Positions 1-8,595 of a stretch of 64,000 nucleotides of DNA are shown one piece after another. The stretch spans positions 79,035 to 143,034 of the forward strand of contig JAGBBP010000021.1 of assembly GCA_017938405.1 (NCBI GenBank). Reading direction: 5' to 3'. The position numbers and the translations under genes were made by a program. Each line of letters begins with the position of its first letter. Within the stretch, counting starts at the first letter, position 1. This stretch comes from Lachnospiraceae bacterium. GTDB lineage: Bacteria > Bacillota > Clostridia > Lachnospirales > Lachnospiraceae. The notes below the pieces were generated by a model. It saw nothing but the letters and a program-made list of their open reading frames with translations. It ran no database searches and was not told where the DNA came from.

Positions 1-2
1 TT

Positions 3-701
3 ACCTCCGGGGAAGGGAGCTACGGAAGTGTGGAGGAGCAGGACTGGATTGCCATGTGGTTTTCCACCACCCGGGCGTATCCGTTTTTTGTGGCGGAGCG
101 TTTACAGGCAGAGTATCGTGTGTTTTCCCAAAGCGGTTACGGGGTATATTGTGCCTACGATAATAATTTAGATCATGCCATGCCGCTTTATTATGAGCAG
201 GTATGCGGCGTTTTGTCCGGGGAACGGAATGAAAGACTGGGGGCAAAAGATTCCCATGACTTTTCTTCCTGGCAGCCGGATTATATCGTGATTAATCTGG
301 GAACCAATGACGGCGGAGCCTTTCACAATCCGGAATGGCAGGATGCGGCCACCGGCAGGAAAAATAAAATGCAGTACGATGAATCGGGGCTTCCCGCAAA
401 GGAATGTCTGGAAAAGGTAAAAAATGCAGTGGAGGCATTTCTTGTTACGGTACGTAAGAATAATCGGTCGGCTTGGATTTTATGGGCCTACGGAATGATG
501 GGAACCGTGGTGGAATCCGCCATCAAAGAAGGAATTGCAGCCTTTTGCCGACAGAGCGGGGATACGAAGGTGAAGTACATAGCGCTGGATGAGATACAAG
601 GAGAGCAAATCGGAGCCAGAAGTCATCCGGGAGAGAAAGGTCATATGGCAACGGCGGAGACCATTTATAAAGCAATATGTGAACTGAGAGAAGAGGAGTA
701 G
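3..701 (+). CDS. SGNH/GDSL-type esterase, 5' end cut by window
   Basis: The reading frame is open to the left edge, so the start and the GDS nucleophile block lie outside; a GTG at 30 is internal. The visible part begins with residues that fit just after a GDS block (Ser-Gly-Glu-Gly). It has a block III-like NLGTND (294-311) and a C-terminal SHPG motif with the likely catalytic His codon at 624-626. This suits the SGNH hydrolase fold, possibly a carbohydrate-esterase family 2 type deacetylase, though the substrate is inferred only. No DNA-binding or membrane segment is visible in the remaining 232 residues. It ends 3 bases before the DJ-1 family gene, so the two are probably co-transcribed. 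Confidence 0.75.
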   Translation, partial: TSGEGSYGSVEEQDWIAMWFSTTRAYPFFVAERLQAEYRVFSQSGYGVYCAYDNNLDHAMPLYYEQVCGVLSGERNERLGAKDSHDFSSWQPDYIVINLGTNDGGAFHNPEWQDAATGRKNKMQYDESGLPAKECLEKVKNAVEAFLVTVRKNNRSAWILWAYGMMGTVVESAIKEGIAAFCRQSGDTKVKYIALDEIQGEQIGARSHPGEKGHMATAETIYKAICELREEE

Positions 702-704
702 CGG

Positions 705-1250
705 ATGAACAAGGTATATGTATTTTTTGCGGACGGATTTGAAGAAATTGAAGGATTGACGGTTGTGGACATGCTCCGTCGTGTACATGTGGAAACGGTA
801 ATGGTGTCAATGAATGATACAAAGACCGTAAACGGAGCCCATGGAATTGTCATTCAGGCAGAAGGAGTCTTTGGGGATTATAACTATGAAGACGGCGTGA
901 TGGTGGTACTTCCGGGCGGTATGCCGGGCACCAATCATTTGATGGCCCATGAGGGCTTAAAGAAGTTGTTGTTTACCTATAACGAGAACAAAAAATATCT
1001 GGCGGCAATTTGCGCGGCACCGAGTGTTTTGGGGATGAACGGTTTGCTGGAAGGCAGACACGCCACCTGTTATCCGGGCTTTGAAGAGAAACTTTTGGGA
1101 GCAACGGCCATGCCGGATGCGGTGGTAATGGACGGTAATATCATTACCAGCCGCGGTATGGGAACTGCCATTTCTTTCGGTGCAGCTTTAGTATCGGTGC
1201 TGGTGAGCGAAGAAACGGCAGAGGATTTGTTAAAGGCCATTCAGTATTAG
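705..1250 (+). CDS. DJ-1/PfpI family protein
   Basis: A complete 181-residue protein of the DJ-1/YajL/ThiJ superfamily. Glu14 and Cys103 (in AAICAAP) are the conserved pair of the family, whose members act as glyoxalase, deglycase, chaperone or redox sensors; which applies here cannot be told. The full glutamine-amidotransferase-like alpha/beta fold is present and there is no signal peptide, so it is cytoplasmic. The start ATG follows the preceding stop by 3 bases. Its stop overlaps by 4 bases the stop of the convergent symporter gene. Confidence 0.85.
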   Translation: MNKVYVFFADGFEEIEGLTVVDMLRRVHVETVMVSMNDTKTVNGAHGIVIQAEGVFGDYNYEDGVMVVLPGGMPGTNHLMAHEGLKKLLFTYNENKKYLAAICAAPSVLGMNGLLEGRHATCYPGFEEKLLGATAMPDAVVMDGNIITSRGMGTAISFGAALVSVLVSEETAEDLLKAIQY

Positions 1251-2545
1251 TGCTTCGGAGGAAGAATATCGCGCTGCAGTAAAAGAAGCGTCAGCACATT
1301 GGGCAGTACCATACAGGCATTGATAAAATCCGTCATTTCCCAAATGAGCGGAAGGGACAGAACCGAGCCCAGGAAAATCATGCCGAGGTAGCAAATACGG
1401 TAAGTGCGCAAACCGCCTTCGCCGAACAGGTAAATCACAGCCTGGGCGCCGAAGTATGACCAGCCGATTAGGGTGGCATAGGCAAAGGCGATTAAAGATA
1501 TGCCCAAAAGCGGTTTCCCGAAAGGAAGCAGGGAAAATGCGGCGTTGGTCAAAGTGGTGGCGGTATAGTTTTCCGCTAAAGAAGGAAAACGAAGTAAGGC
1601 GCTGACAATGACGATACCGGTCAGGGCACAAAGGATTACGGTATCCCAAAATACAGCGGACATAGAAAGCAGGGCAGCCTTTTCCGGGCTGCTTTCTTTT
1701 TGTTCCGTGAAGGCAAGGGGAGCGGTTCCCAGGCCTGCTTCGTTGGTGAATAATCCCCGGGCGATACCGTAACGGGCGGAAAACAGAAAAGAACCGCCCG
1801 CGATGCCCCCCAGTGCCGCAGTAGGCGTAAAAGCAGAGGAGAGAATGAAACGGATGGCGGGAAAAACAAAGTCCCGGTTAAGTACCAAAAGCAAAAGACA
1901 AGCCGCAAGATAGAACAGTGCCATAACAGGAACAAGAACACCGCATAGCTTCTTTATGGAGGAAGAACCGTGTAAAATCACATACCCCACAAAGAAAACC
2001 AAAAGACCGCCGGTAAGAACCGCAGGAGCGCCGGTTAAGGAAGAAACGGTTTCGGTTACGGTACCGGCCTGGGTGGAGCAGCCGATACCGAAGGAAGCAA
2101 TTAAAAGAAGATAGGCAAACATCTTTCCCAAGCCTTTCTTTTTTAAGGCATGTTCCAATACATACATGATTCCGCCCCGGATAGAGCCGTCGGCTTCTTT
2201 TTTTTGATGAAGCATACAAAGGTAGCACTCCGCATAGGCGGTAGCCATGCCGAGGAGTCCCGTAAGCCAGCACCAGAAAACGGCACCGGGACCGCCGAGG
2301 GCCACCGCAGAAGAGACGCCTACAATATTTCCGGTTCCCAGCGTGGCGGCAAGAGCCGTGGTTAAGGAGCGGAAACCCTGCTTTTTATTTCCGGAACGGG
2401 AGAAACGAAGTGTGGAAGGAAGGTGGCGTTGTATTCCGCGTAAACGCAGGGTAAAGAAAAGATGTGTGCCCAAAAGAAGAACAAGAAGGGGGCCGTTCCA
2501 TAGGAAACGGTTTGCAGCGGAGAGAAATTGATATAAAAAGGACAT
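1247..2545 (-). CDS. AGCS family sodium:alanine/glycine symporter
   Basis: A 432-residue integral membrane protein with about ten hydrophobic segments. It carries the family signature around RYGIARGLFTNEAGLGTAP, which lines the substrate and Na+ path in alanine/glycine:cation symporters. The family imports small neutral amino acids with Na+. The start is preceded on the minus strand by an AGAGGT ribosome binding site. It is transcribed divergently from the GGDEF gene at 2693 and convergently to the DJ-1 gene. Exact amino acid specificity is not readable. Confidence 0.9.
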   Translation of the reverse strand: MSFLYQFLSAANRFLWNGPLLVLLLGTHLFFTLRLRGIQRHLPSTLRFSRSGNKKQGFRSLTTALAATLGTGNIVGVSSAVALGGPGAVFWCWLTGLLGMATAYAECYLCMLHQKKEADGSIRGGIMYVLEHALKKKGLGKMFAYLLLIASFGIGCSTQAGTVTETVSSLTGAPAVLTGGLLVFFVGYVILHGSSSIKKLCGVLVPVMALFYLAACLLLLVLNRDFVFPAIRFILSSAFTPTAALGGIAGGSFLFSARYGIARGLFTNEAGLGTAPLAFTEQKESSPEKAALLSMSAVFWDTVILCALTGIVIVSALLRFPSLAENYTATTLTNAAFSLLPFGKPLLGISLIAFAYATLIGWSYFGAQAVIYLFGEGGLRTYRICYLGMIFLGSVLSLPLIWEMTDFINACMVLPNVLTLLLLQRDILPPKH

Positions 2546-2594
2546 ACAAACCTCTTTTTTTATTTATTTTATGTGAAAATTTGTAAAATAGTAC

Positions 2595-2624
2595 TTGCAT
2601 ATTTCAATAAAGAAATGATATAAT
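2595..2624 (+). promoter_or_regulatory. SigA-type promoter of the membrane GGDEF gene
   Basis: TTGCAT (2595-2600), 18-base spacer, TATAAT (2619-2624) with an extended TGA before the -10 box. Downstream, at 2654-2668, lies ACTACA-AAG-TGTAGT, a short perfect inverted repeat that could be an operator or a leader hairpin. Confidence 0.6.
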
Positions 2625-2692
2625 CAAGATATAGTGGTATCTTTTTTGCTTAGACTACAAAGTGTAGTGAATTACATACGGAGGGCTTACAA

Positions 2693-3832
2693 ATGGGGAA
2701 CGTCTTTTCCAAAGCGGGAACAGACAGACAGAGAAAAACGCTGGAGCGCAAAAATGTACAGCGTATTCTTTTCGTCACCCTTTTTATGGCCATTCTTTCG
2801 CTGGCATGCACTTTGGGGTTGCGTAAGGAGAACCGCTTTTTGTTTTCGGACAGTTTTTTTGTGGCGGCAACATTTTACAGTGTGGTTTCCTTTGCTTTTT
2901 CCGGCTTCGCGTTCCAGCTTTTAAAGCGGAGAAGCAAAAAGAGTGAATTGTGGCTGTTTCAAATGGTTTATATGATTGTTAATATCAGTTATCTGACCTA
3001 TCTTTCTTATTCTGTATGGGCCTGTACCGGATCTTTATTGATATATGGATTTGCGGTTCTTTTAAATTCCTGTTATTTGTTGTATAACAAAGGAGAATAT
3101 GCCCTGTGTATGGGCATTGAACTGATTCTGCCGCTGGTTCTTTGGAAAGGAGAGACTTTGTTGTCGCAACATGTGATTTTCATTGCTGCGGTACATGTGC
3201 TCGGCTTAGCGGTGGCATTGCAGTTGGGAAGAATTTACCGTACGGCGGAAGAATACAGGAGAAAGTACGTGGAAGAAGTGAAAGCTGCGGAGCTGGATCC
3301 GTTAACGAAAGTAAATAACCGCAGAGGAATGATGCGCCGGGTGGTATCGGTTTGGCCGGCCCTTGAGGAGGCAAATCATCCGGTAGCGGTTATGGTAATC
3401 GATATCGACCACTTTAAAAAGTACAACGATCGTTTCGGACATCCGGGCGGAGATGCCTGTCTTTGCCGTGTGGCGGATACGGTACGTGCCACGGTAAAAG
3501 GAGTACCGGCACTGGTGTCCCGTATCGGAGGGGAAGAATTTTTGGTATTTCTTCACAGTCTGGAAACGGAAGAAGTTTATGCGCTGGCGGAGCAGATCCG
3601 GAAGAATATCGAAGGAATGGGAATGCCCCATGCGGAAGATGCGAAGTACCGGTATGTGACGGCAAGTATCGGTGTGGCAGCGGAACGTTGCAGCAGTGAA
3701 ATCAGTTTCGGCGGATTATACCGGCGGGCGGATAAAGAAGTGTACCGTGCAAAGAACGGGGGAAGAAACAGAGTTTCTTACCATAACAGTGATTTTTCGA
3801 CAAGAATGGAACGTCGAGTGAACGTACGATGA
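2693..3832 (+). CDS. Membrane diguanylate cyclase (GGDEF)
   Basis: A 379-residue protein. The first ~190 residues contain about six transmembrane segments with short loops, forming a membrane sensor module of unrecognised family. Residues ~200-370 are a GGDEF domain with the active-site motif GGEEF at 279-283, which makes c-di-GMP from two GTP. The RxxD product-inhibition site normally just before the motif is absent (VPAL there), so feedback inhibition is unlikely. A good ribosome binding site (GGAGGG, 2680-2685) fixes the start. It stands alone behind its own promoter. Confidence 0.9.
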   Translation: MGNVFSKAGTDRQRKTLERKNVQRILFVTLFMAILSLACTLGLRKENRFLFSDSFFVAATFYSVVSFAFSGFAFQLLKRRSKKSELWLFQMVYMIVNISYLTYLSYSVWACTGSLLIYGFAVLLNSCYLLYNKGEYALCMGIELILPLVLWKGETLLSQHVIFIAAVHVLGLAVALQLGRIYRTAEEYRRKYVEEVKAAELDPLTKVNNRRGMMRRVVSVWPALEEANHPVAVMVIDIDHFKKYNDRFGHPGGDACLCRVADTVRATVKGVPALVSRIGGEEFLVFLHSLETEEVYALAEQIRKNIEGMGMPHAEDAKYRYVTASIGVAAERCSSEISFGGLYRRADKEVYRAKNGGRNRVSYHNSDFSTRMERRVNVR

Positions 3833-3861
3833 GAAAATTTGGAATTTCGCGGTTTTGTCGC

Positions 3862-3890
3862 TTGCATTTCATTTTTAGTTATGATAGAGT
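3862..3890 (+). promoter_or_regulatory. Putative glmM promoter
   Basis: TTGCAT (3862-3867), 17-base spacer, TAGAGT (3885-3890). The -10 box is weak (4 of 6), but spacing and position before glmM are right. It could serve the whole glmM-tig-clpP-clpX-lon-engB run. Confidence 0.4.
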
Positions 3891-3927
3891 ATACCTTATG
3901 TGAATAAACGGAAATAACGGAGGGATT

Positions 3928-5271
3928 ATGGGTAAATATTTCGGTACGGACGGGTTTCGCGGGGAAGCCGGCGTAAACCTGACGGTAGAGCATGCCTTTC
4001 GGGTAGGACGATATGTAGGTTACCATTACGGAAAAGACCATAAAGCCAAGGTAGTAATCGGAAAAGATACAAGACGTTCCGGGGATATGTTTGAATATGC
4101 CCTGGTGGCCGGGCTGACCGCAAGCGGTGCGGATGTATATCTGCTTCATGTGACGCCGACCCCGAGTGTGGCCTATGTGGTAAGACAGGACGGCTTTGAT
4201 TGCGGTATTATGATTACGGCTAGCCACAATCCGTTCTATGACAACGGAATTAAAATTATCAACGGTCAGGGCTATAAGCTGGAAGCGGATGTGGAGTTGT
4301 TAATTGAGGACTATATTGACGGTAACATTGACGAAGTACCGTATGCAAGACGGGAAAATATCGGTAAGACCGTGGATTATTCCGAGGGAAGAAAACGATA
4401 TATTGATTATCTGACCGGTTTGACTACCTGTTCCTGTAAAGGGATGAAAGTTGGTTTGGATTTGGCTAACGGATCCGCTACGACGATAGCAAAGGAAGTG
4501 TTTGATGCACTGGGAGCCGAGACATACGTCATCAGCAACGAACCGGACGGACTTAACATTAACACGGACTGCGGTTCCACCCATATGGAACGCTTGCAGA
4601 AGCTGGTGGTGGACGAAAAGCTGGATGTGGGATTTGCCTATGACGGAGACGCGGATCGTTGTCTGGCGGTGGATCATGAAGGGAAGCTGGTGGAAGGCGA
4701 CCACATTATGTACTTGTGCGGCAAGTACATGAAGGAACACGGCGAACTGGCAAATGATACGGTAGTTACCACGGTTATGTCTAATCTCGGTTTGTATAAG
4801 GCGTTGGATGAGCTTAATATCCGCTATGAAAAGACCGCGGTCGGTGATAAATATGTACATGAGAACATGATGGCAAACGGTCATGTGATCGGCGGTGAAA
4901 ATTCTGGACATGTCATTTTTATGAAGCATGCGACCACCGGTGACGGTGTACTGACATCCTTAAAAGTGATGGAAGTAATGATTGACTCTAAAAAGTCTCT
5001 TTCCGAGCTTGCAAGCGGAATGAAGGTATACCCGCAACGTTTGGTCAATGTCAGGGTAACGGATAAAAAAGATGCCCAGGCGGACCCTGAAGTGCAGGCA
5101 AAGGTAGCCGAGGTGGCAAAACTTCTGGGAGAAGAGGGACGTATTCTCGTAAGAGAGAGCGGTACGGAGCCTTTGGTACGTGTCATGGTGGAAGCAAAAA
5201 CAGATGAATTATGCATCGAATACACGGATGCCGTAGTTGAGACTTTACAGAATCGCGGCTATGTGTTATAA
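3928..5271 (+). CDS. glmM: Phosphoglucosamine mutase
   Basis: A 447-residue GlmM, of normal family length. It converts glucosamine-6-phosphate to glucosamine-1-phosphate on the way to UDP-GlcNAc for peptidoglycan. The phosphoserine loop ITASHNP places the catalytic Ser at residue 99. The metal loop DGDADRC, the sugar loop GGENSGH and the phosphate loop RESGTEPLVR follow in the usual order. Ribosome binding site GGAGG sits at 3919-3923. It lies 34 bases before tig without a visible terminator, so read-through into tig is likely. Confidence 0.97.
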   Translation: MGKYFGTDGFRGEAGVNLTVEHAFRVGRYVGYHYGKDHKAKVVIGKDTRRSGDMFEYALVAGLTASGADVYLLHVTPTPSVAYVVRQDGFDCGIMITASHNPFYDNGIKIINGQGYKLEADVELLIEDYIDGNIDEVPYARRENIGKTVDYSEGRKRYIDYLTGLTTCSCKGMKVGLDLANGSATTIAKEVFDALGAETYVISNEPDGLNINTDCGSTHMERLQKLVVDEKLDVGFAYDGDADRCLAVDHEGKLVEGDHIMYLCGKYMKEHGELANDTVVTTVMSNLGLYKALDELNIRYEKTAVGDKYVHENMMANGHVIGGENSGHVIFMKHATTGDGVLTSLKVMEVMIDSKKSLSELASGMKVYPQRLVNVRVTDKKDAQADPEVQAKVAEVAKLLGEEGRILVRESGTEPLVRVMVEAKTDELCIEYTDAVVETLQNRGYVL

Positions 5272-5305
5272 TAAAACGATACGATTTTAAGGAGGACATT
5301 TTGAA

Positions 5306-6592
5306 ATGAGTTTCAAAGTTGAAGAATTAGGCAAGAGCATGGTAAAACTTACCATTGAGGTTGCGGCAGATGAGTTTGAGAAGGCAATGGAGACGGCATA
5401 TCAGAAGAATAAAAATAAATTGTCCGTACAGGGTTTTCGTAAGGGTAAGGCTCCGAGAGCAATGATTGAGAAGATGTACGGTGCAAGCATTTTCTATGAG
5501 GATGCGGCAAACGAGTTGATTCCGGATGCTTACGAGAAGGCAGCGGTTGAGAGCGGTCTCGATATCGTTTCCAGACCGGAAATCGATTTGGTTCAGGTAG
5601 AAAAGGGTAAGGAGTTCATCTTTACCGCAGAAGTGGCTGTAAAGCCGGAAGTTACCCTCGGAAAGTATAAGGGTGTGACCGTTGAGAAGACGGATGTATC
5701 CGTATCCGATGAGGAAGTGAATGCAGAACTTGACCGTGTAAGAGAGCAGAATGCAAGAATTCTTACCGTAGAGGACAGACCGGTTGCCGACGGCGACGAG
5801 GCTGTCATTGATTTCGAAGGCTTTGTAGACGGTGTACCGTTTGCAGGCGGAAAGGGTGAGGATTATAAGTTAGTTATCGGTTCCCATTCCTTTATCGATA
5901 CCTTTGAAGAGCAGTTAATCGGCAAGAACATCGGCGAAGAAGTAGATGTTAATGTTACCTTCCCGACCGAGTATCACGCAGCAGAGCTTGCAGGAAAGCC
6001 GGCATTGTTTAAGGTTACGATTAAGGCAATCACCGCAAAGGAACTTCCGGAACTGGATGATGAGTTCGCAGTAGATGTTTCCGAATTCGATACCCTTGCA
6101 GAGTATAAGGAAGATATTAAGAAGAACCTTCTTGAGAAGAAGGAAAAGGAAGCAAAGTTTGCAAAGGAAGATAAGGTAGTTGATGCGATTATCGAGAAGG
6201 CTACCATGGAGATTCCGGACGCAATGATTGATACCCAGACCCGTCAGATGGCGGAAGAGTATGCACAGAGACTTCAGATGCAGGGTCTTAACTTAGAGCA
6301 GTACTTCAAGTTCACCGGTATGACCGCTAACAGCTTCATGGAGAACTTAAAGCCGCAGGCATTAAAGAGAATTCAGTGCAGACTTGTTCTTGAGGCTGTT
6401 GTAAAGGCCGAGAATATCGAAGTATCCGAGGAAGAGTTAGATAAGGAATTCGATACCATGGCACAGAGTTATCGTATGGAAAAGGATAAGTTAATCGAGC
6501 TGGTAGGCGAGAAGGAAAAGGAACAGATTAAGATGGATATCGCAGTACAGAAGGCAGTTGACTTCGTACGCGATGCTGCAAAAGAAAAGTAA
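5306..6592 (+). CDS. tig: Trigger factor, ribosome-bound chaperone and prolyl isomerase
   Basis: A 428-residue trigger factor. The N-terminal ribosome-docking domain has the signature GFRKGKAP at residues 43-50. An FKBP-type peptidyl-prolyl isomerase domain spans roughly residues 150-240, and the rest is the helical C-terminal chaperone domain. It binds nascent chains at the ribosome exit. A perfect AAGGAGG (5289-5295) precedes the start. It is followed by clpP, clpX and lon, the usual folding-and-degradation order in Bacillota and many other bacteria. Confidence 0.97.
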   Translation: MSFKVEELGKSMVKLTIEVAADEFEKAMETAYQKNKNKLSVQGFRKGKAPRAMIEKMYGASIFYEDAANELIPDAYEKAAVESGLDIVSRPEIDLVQVEKGKEFIFTAEVAVKPEVTLGKYKGVTVEKTDVSVSDEEVNAELDRVREQNARILTVEDRPVADGDEAVIDFEGFVDGVPFAGGKGEDYKLVIGSHSFIDTFEEQLIGKNIGEEVDVNVTFPTEYHAAELAGKPALFKVTIKAITAKELPELDDEFAVDVSEFDTLAEYKEDIKKNLLEKKEKEAKFAKEDKVVDAIIEKATMEIPDAMIDTQTRQMAEEYAQRLQMQGLNLEQYFKFTGMTANSFMENLKPQALKRIQCRLVLEAVVKAENIEVSEEELDKEFDTMAQSYRMEKDKLIELVGEKEKEQIKMDIAVQKAVDFVRDAAKEK

Positions 6593-6608
6593 GATAGAAT
6601 TAACATAA

Positions 6609-6634
6609 GGGATGTTCCGTGGAGCATCCCTTCG
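6609..6634 (+). terminator. Hairpin between tig and clpP
   Basis: GGGATGTTCC (6609-6618) and GGAGCATCCC (6621-6630) form a 10-base-pair stem with one G-U pair and a very short loop. The tract after it is only weakly T-rich. It is probably an attenuator or RNA-processing site that sets different tig and clpP levels rather than a full terminator. Confidence 0.5.
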
Positions 6635-6657
6635 TTGCAAGGAAGGAGTTTTGTATT

Positions 6658-7239
6658 ATGAGTTTAGTGCCTTATGTATTGGAGCAGACTGCAAAGGGCG
6701 AGCGTACCTATGATATTTTTTCCAGATTGTTAAAAGATCGCATTATTTTCCTCGGAGAAGAGGTAAATGATGTTACCGCAAGCCTTGTGGTTGCGCAGTT
6801 GTTATTTTTAGAGAGTGAAGACCCGAAGAGAGATATCAGCTTGTATATTAACAGCCCGGGTGGTTCCGTAACCGCCGGTATGGCAATCTACGATACCATG
6901 CAGTATATTAAGTGTGATGTTTCCACCATTTGTATCGGAATGGCTGCCAGCATGGGAGCTTTCCTTCTTGCGGGAGGTACCAAGGGGAAGCGTTTTGCCC
7001 TCCCGAATGCGGAAGTGATGATTCATCAGCCGTCCGGCGGTGCAAGAGGTCAGGCAACGGAGATTGAGATTGTAGCAAAGAATATTTTAAGAACCAGACA
7101 GAAGTTAAATGAGATTCTTGCGGCAAACACCGGAAAGCCGATTGATGTAATTGCGGTAGATACGGAACGCGATAATTATATGACTGCGGAAGAGGCGGTA
7201 GCGTACGGCTTAATCGACAGCGTAATTACAAGTCGCTAA
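6658..7239 (+). CDS. clpP: ATP-dependent Clp protease proteolytic subunit
   Basis: A 193-residue ClpP. The catalytic triad is Ser98 (GMAASMG), His123 (MIHQPSGG) and Asp172, the same numbering as classical ClpP. It forms the tetradecameric peptidase chamber fed by ClpX. The ATG at 6658 is chosen because GGAAGGAG (6641-6648) lies at the right distance; an in-frame GTG at 6619 lies inside the preceding hairpin and has no binding site. clpX follows after 29 bases. Confidence 0.97.
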   Translation: MSLVPYVLEQTAKGERTYDIFSRLLKDRIIFLGEEVNDVTASLVVAQLLFLESEDPKRDISLYINSPGGSVTAGMAIYDTMQYIKCDVSTICIGMAASMGAFLLAGGTKGKRFALPNAEVMIHQPSGGARGQATEIEIVAKNILRTRQKLNEILAANTGKPIDVIAVDTERDNYMTAEEAVAYGLIDSVITSR

Positions 7240-7268
7240 TTTTTTGGAAATATTGAGGTGAACGAACA

Positions 7269-8573
7269 GTGGCAAATAAGTCAGATGACAGACAGTCTTG
7301 TTTTTGCTCTTTCTGCGGAAAGGCACAAAAACAGGTTAGAAAAATGATTTCCGGGCCGTCGGGGGTATATATCTGTGACGAGTGTATCGAGTTGTGCGCC
7401 GAATTGATGGATGAAGAATTCGAGACGGAGGTTGCAGAGCCGGATGAGAACGAAAGTGGCATCAATCTTTTAAAACCGATGGAAATCAAAGAGTTTTTGG
7501 ACGAATATGTAATCGGACAGGAGGATGCAAAAAAAGTATTGGCTGTTTCGGTATATAACCATTACAAGCGTGTTTTGATGCAGCCGAGTCTGGATGTAGA
7601 ATTACAGAAGTCCAATATATTGATGATCGGACCTACCGGTAGCGGTAAGACCTATCTTGCCCAGACGTTGGCAAAGCTTTTAAACGTTCCGTTTGCGATT
7701 GCGGATGCAACTGCTCTTACGGAAGCCGGATATGTAGGTGAGGACGTTGAGAATATTTTACTGAAGCTGATTCAGGCAGCGGACTATGATATCGACCGGG
7801 CAGAACACGGTATTATTTACATCGATGAAATCGATAAGATTACCCGTAAGTCCGAAAATGTATCCATTACCAGAGATGTTTCCGGTGAAGGTGTACAGCA
7901 GGCTCTGTTAAAGATTTTGGAAGGAACGGTTGCTTCCGTGCCGCCGCAGGGTGGAAGAAAGCATCCGCAGCAGGAATGCATTCAGATTAATACCACGAAT
8001 ATTTTATTTATTTGCGGCGGTGCTTTTGATGGTTTGGAGAAAATCGTAGAAGCCCGTACCGGTCATAAGTCCATGGGCTTTAATGCGGAAATCGGAGACG
8101 GTATGGAACTTCGGATTGGTGATATGTTCCGTCAGGTAATGCCGCAGGATTTGGTAAAATTCGGTATGATTCCGGAGTTTATCGGTCGTGTTCCGGTGAC
8201 GGTTGCATTGGATATTCTGGACGAGGATGCTTTGGTTCGTATTTTACGGGAGCCGAAGAACGCTTTGACGAAGCAGTATCAGCGTATCTTTGAGTTAGAC
8301 GGTGTGGAACTGGAGTTTGAAGACGAGGCGCTTCGTGTCATTGCAAAGCGTGCAGTGGAGCAGAAGACCGGTGCCAGAGGCTTACGTTCCATTATGGAAA
8401 ATATTATGATGGATACGATGTACCGGGCTCCGTCGGATGAGAGCATTTTAAAGTGTATCGTAACAAAAGAGGCTGCGGAAGGTTCCGAGGAACCGACCTT
8501 AGAGGTGGCGGAGCAGAGAAAACGTCCGGCACCGAAAAAAGCCGGACAGCGGAATACGGGCGAAAGCGCGTAG
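7269..8573 (+). CDS. clpX: ATP-dependent Clp protease ATPase subunit ClpX
   Basis: A 434-residue ClpX with a GTG start behind GAGGTG (7254-7259). The N-terminal zinc-binding domain uses Cys13, Cys16, Cys36 and Cys39. The AAA+ module has Walker A GPTGSGKT (121-128) and Walker B followed by DEIDK, and the C-terminal D2 domain is complete. It unfolds tagged substrates and feeds them to ClpP. The last ~30 residues are a charged Lys/Arg/Pro tail. lon follows 22 bases later. Confidence 0.97.
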   Translation: MANKSDDRQSCFCSFCGKAQKQVRKMISGPSGVYICDECIELCAELMDEEFETEVAEPDENESGINLLKPMEIKEFLDEYVIGQEDAKKVLAVSVYNHYKRVLMQPSLDVELQKSNILMIGPTGSGKTYLAQTLAKLLNVPFAIADATALTEAGYVGEDVENILLKLIQAADYDIDRAEHGIIYIDEIDKITRKSENVSITRDVSGEGVQQALLKILEGTVASVPPQGGRKHPQQECIQINTTNILFICGGAFDGLEKIVEARTGHKSMGFNAEIGDGMELRIGDMFRQVMPQDLVKFGMIPEFIGRVPVTVALDILDEDALVRILREPKNALTKQYQRIFELDGVELEFEDEALRVIAKRAVEQKTGARGLRSIMENIMMDTMYRAPSDESILKCIVTKEAAEGSEEPTLEVAEQRKRPAPKKAGQRNTGESA

Positions 8574-8595
8574 CTGATAAAGTAAGGGTGATAGA

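Noticed and set aside
30..701. GTG at 30 as the start of the SGNH hydrolase
   Set aside because: The frame is open to the window edge and the residues before 30 fit the conserved region after the GDS block; the true start lies outside.
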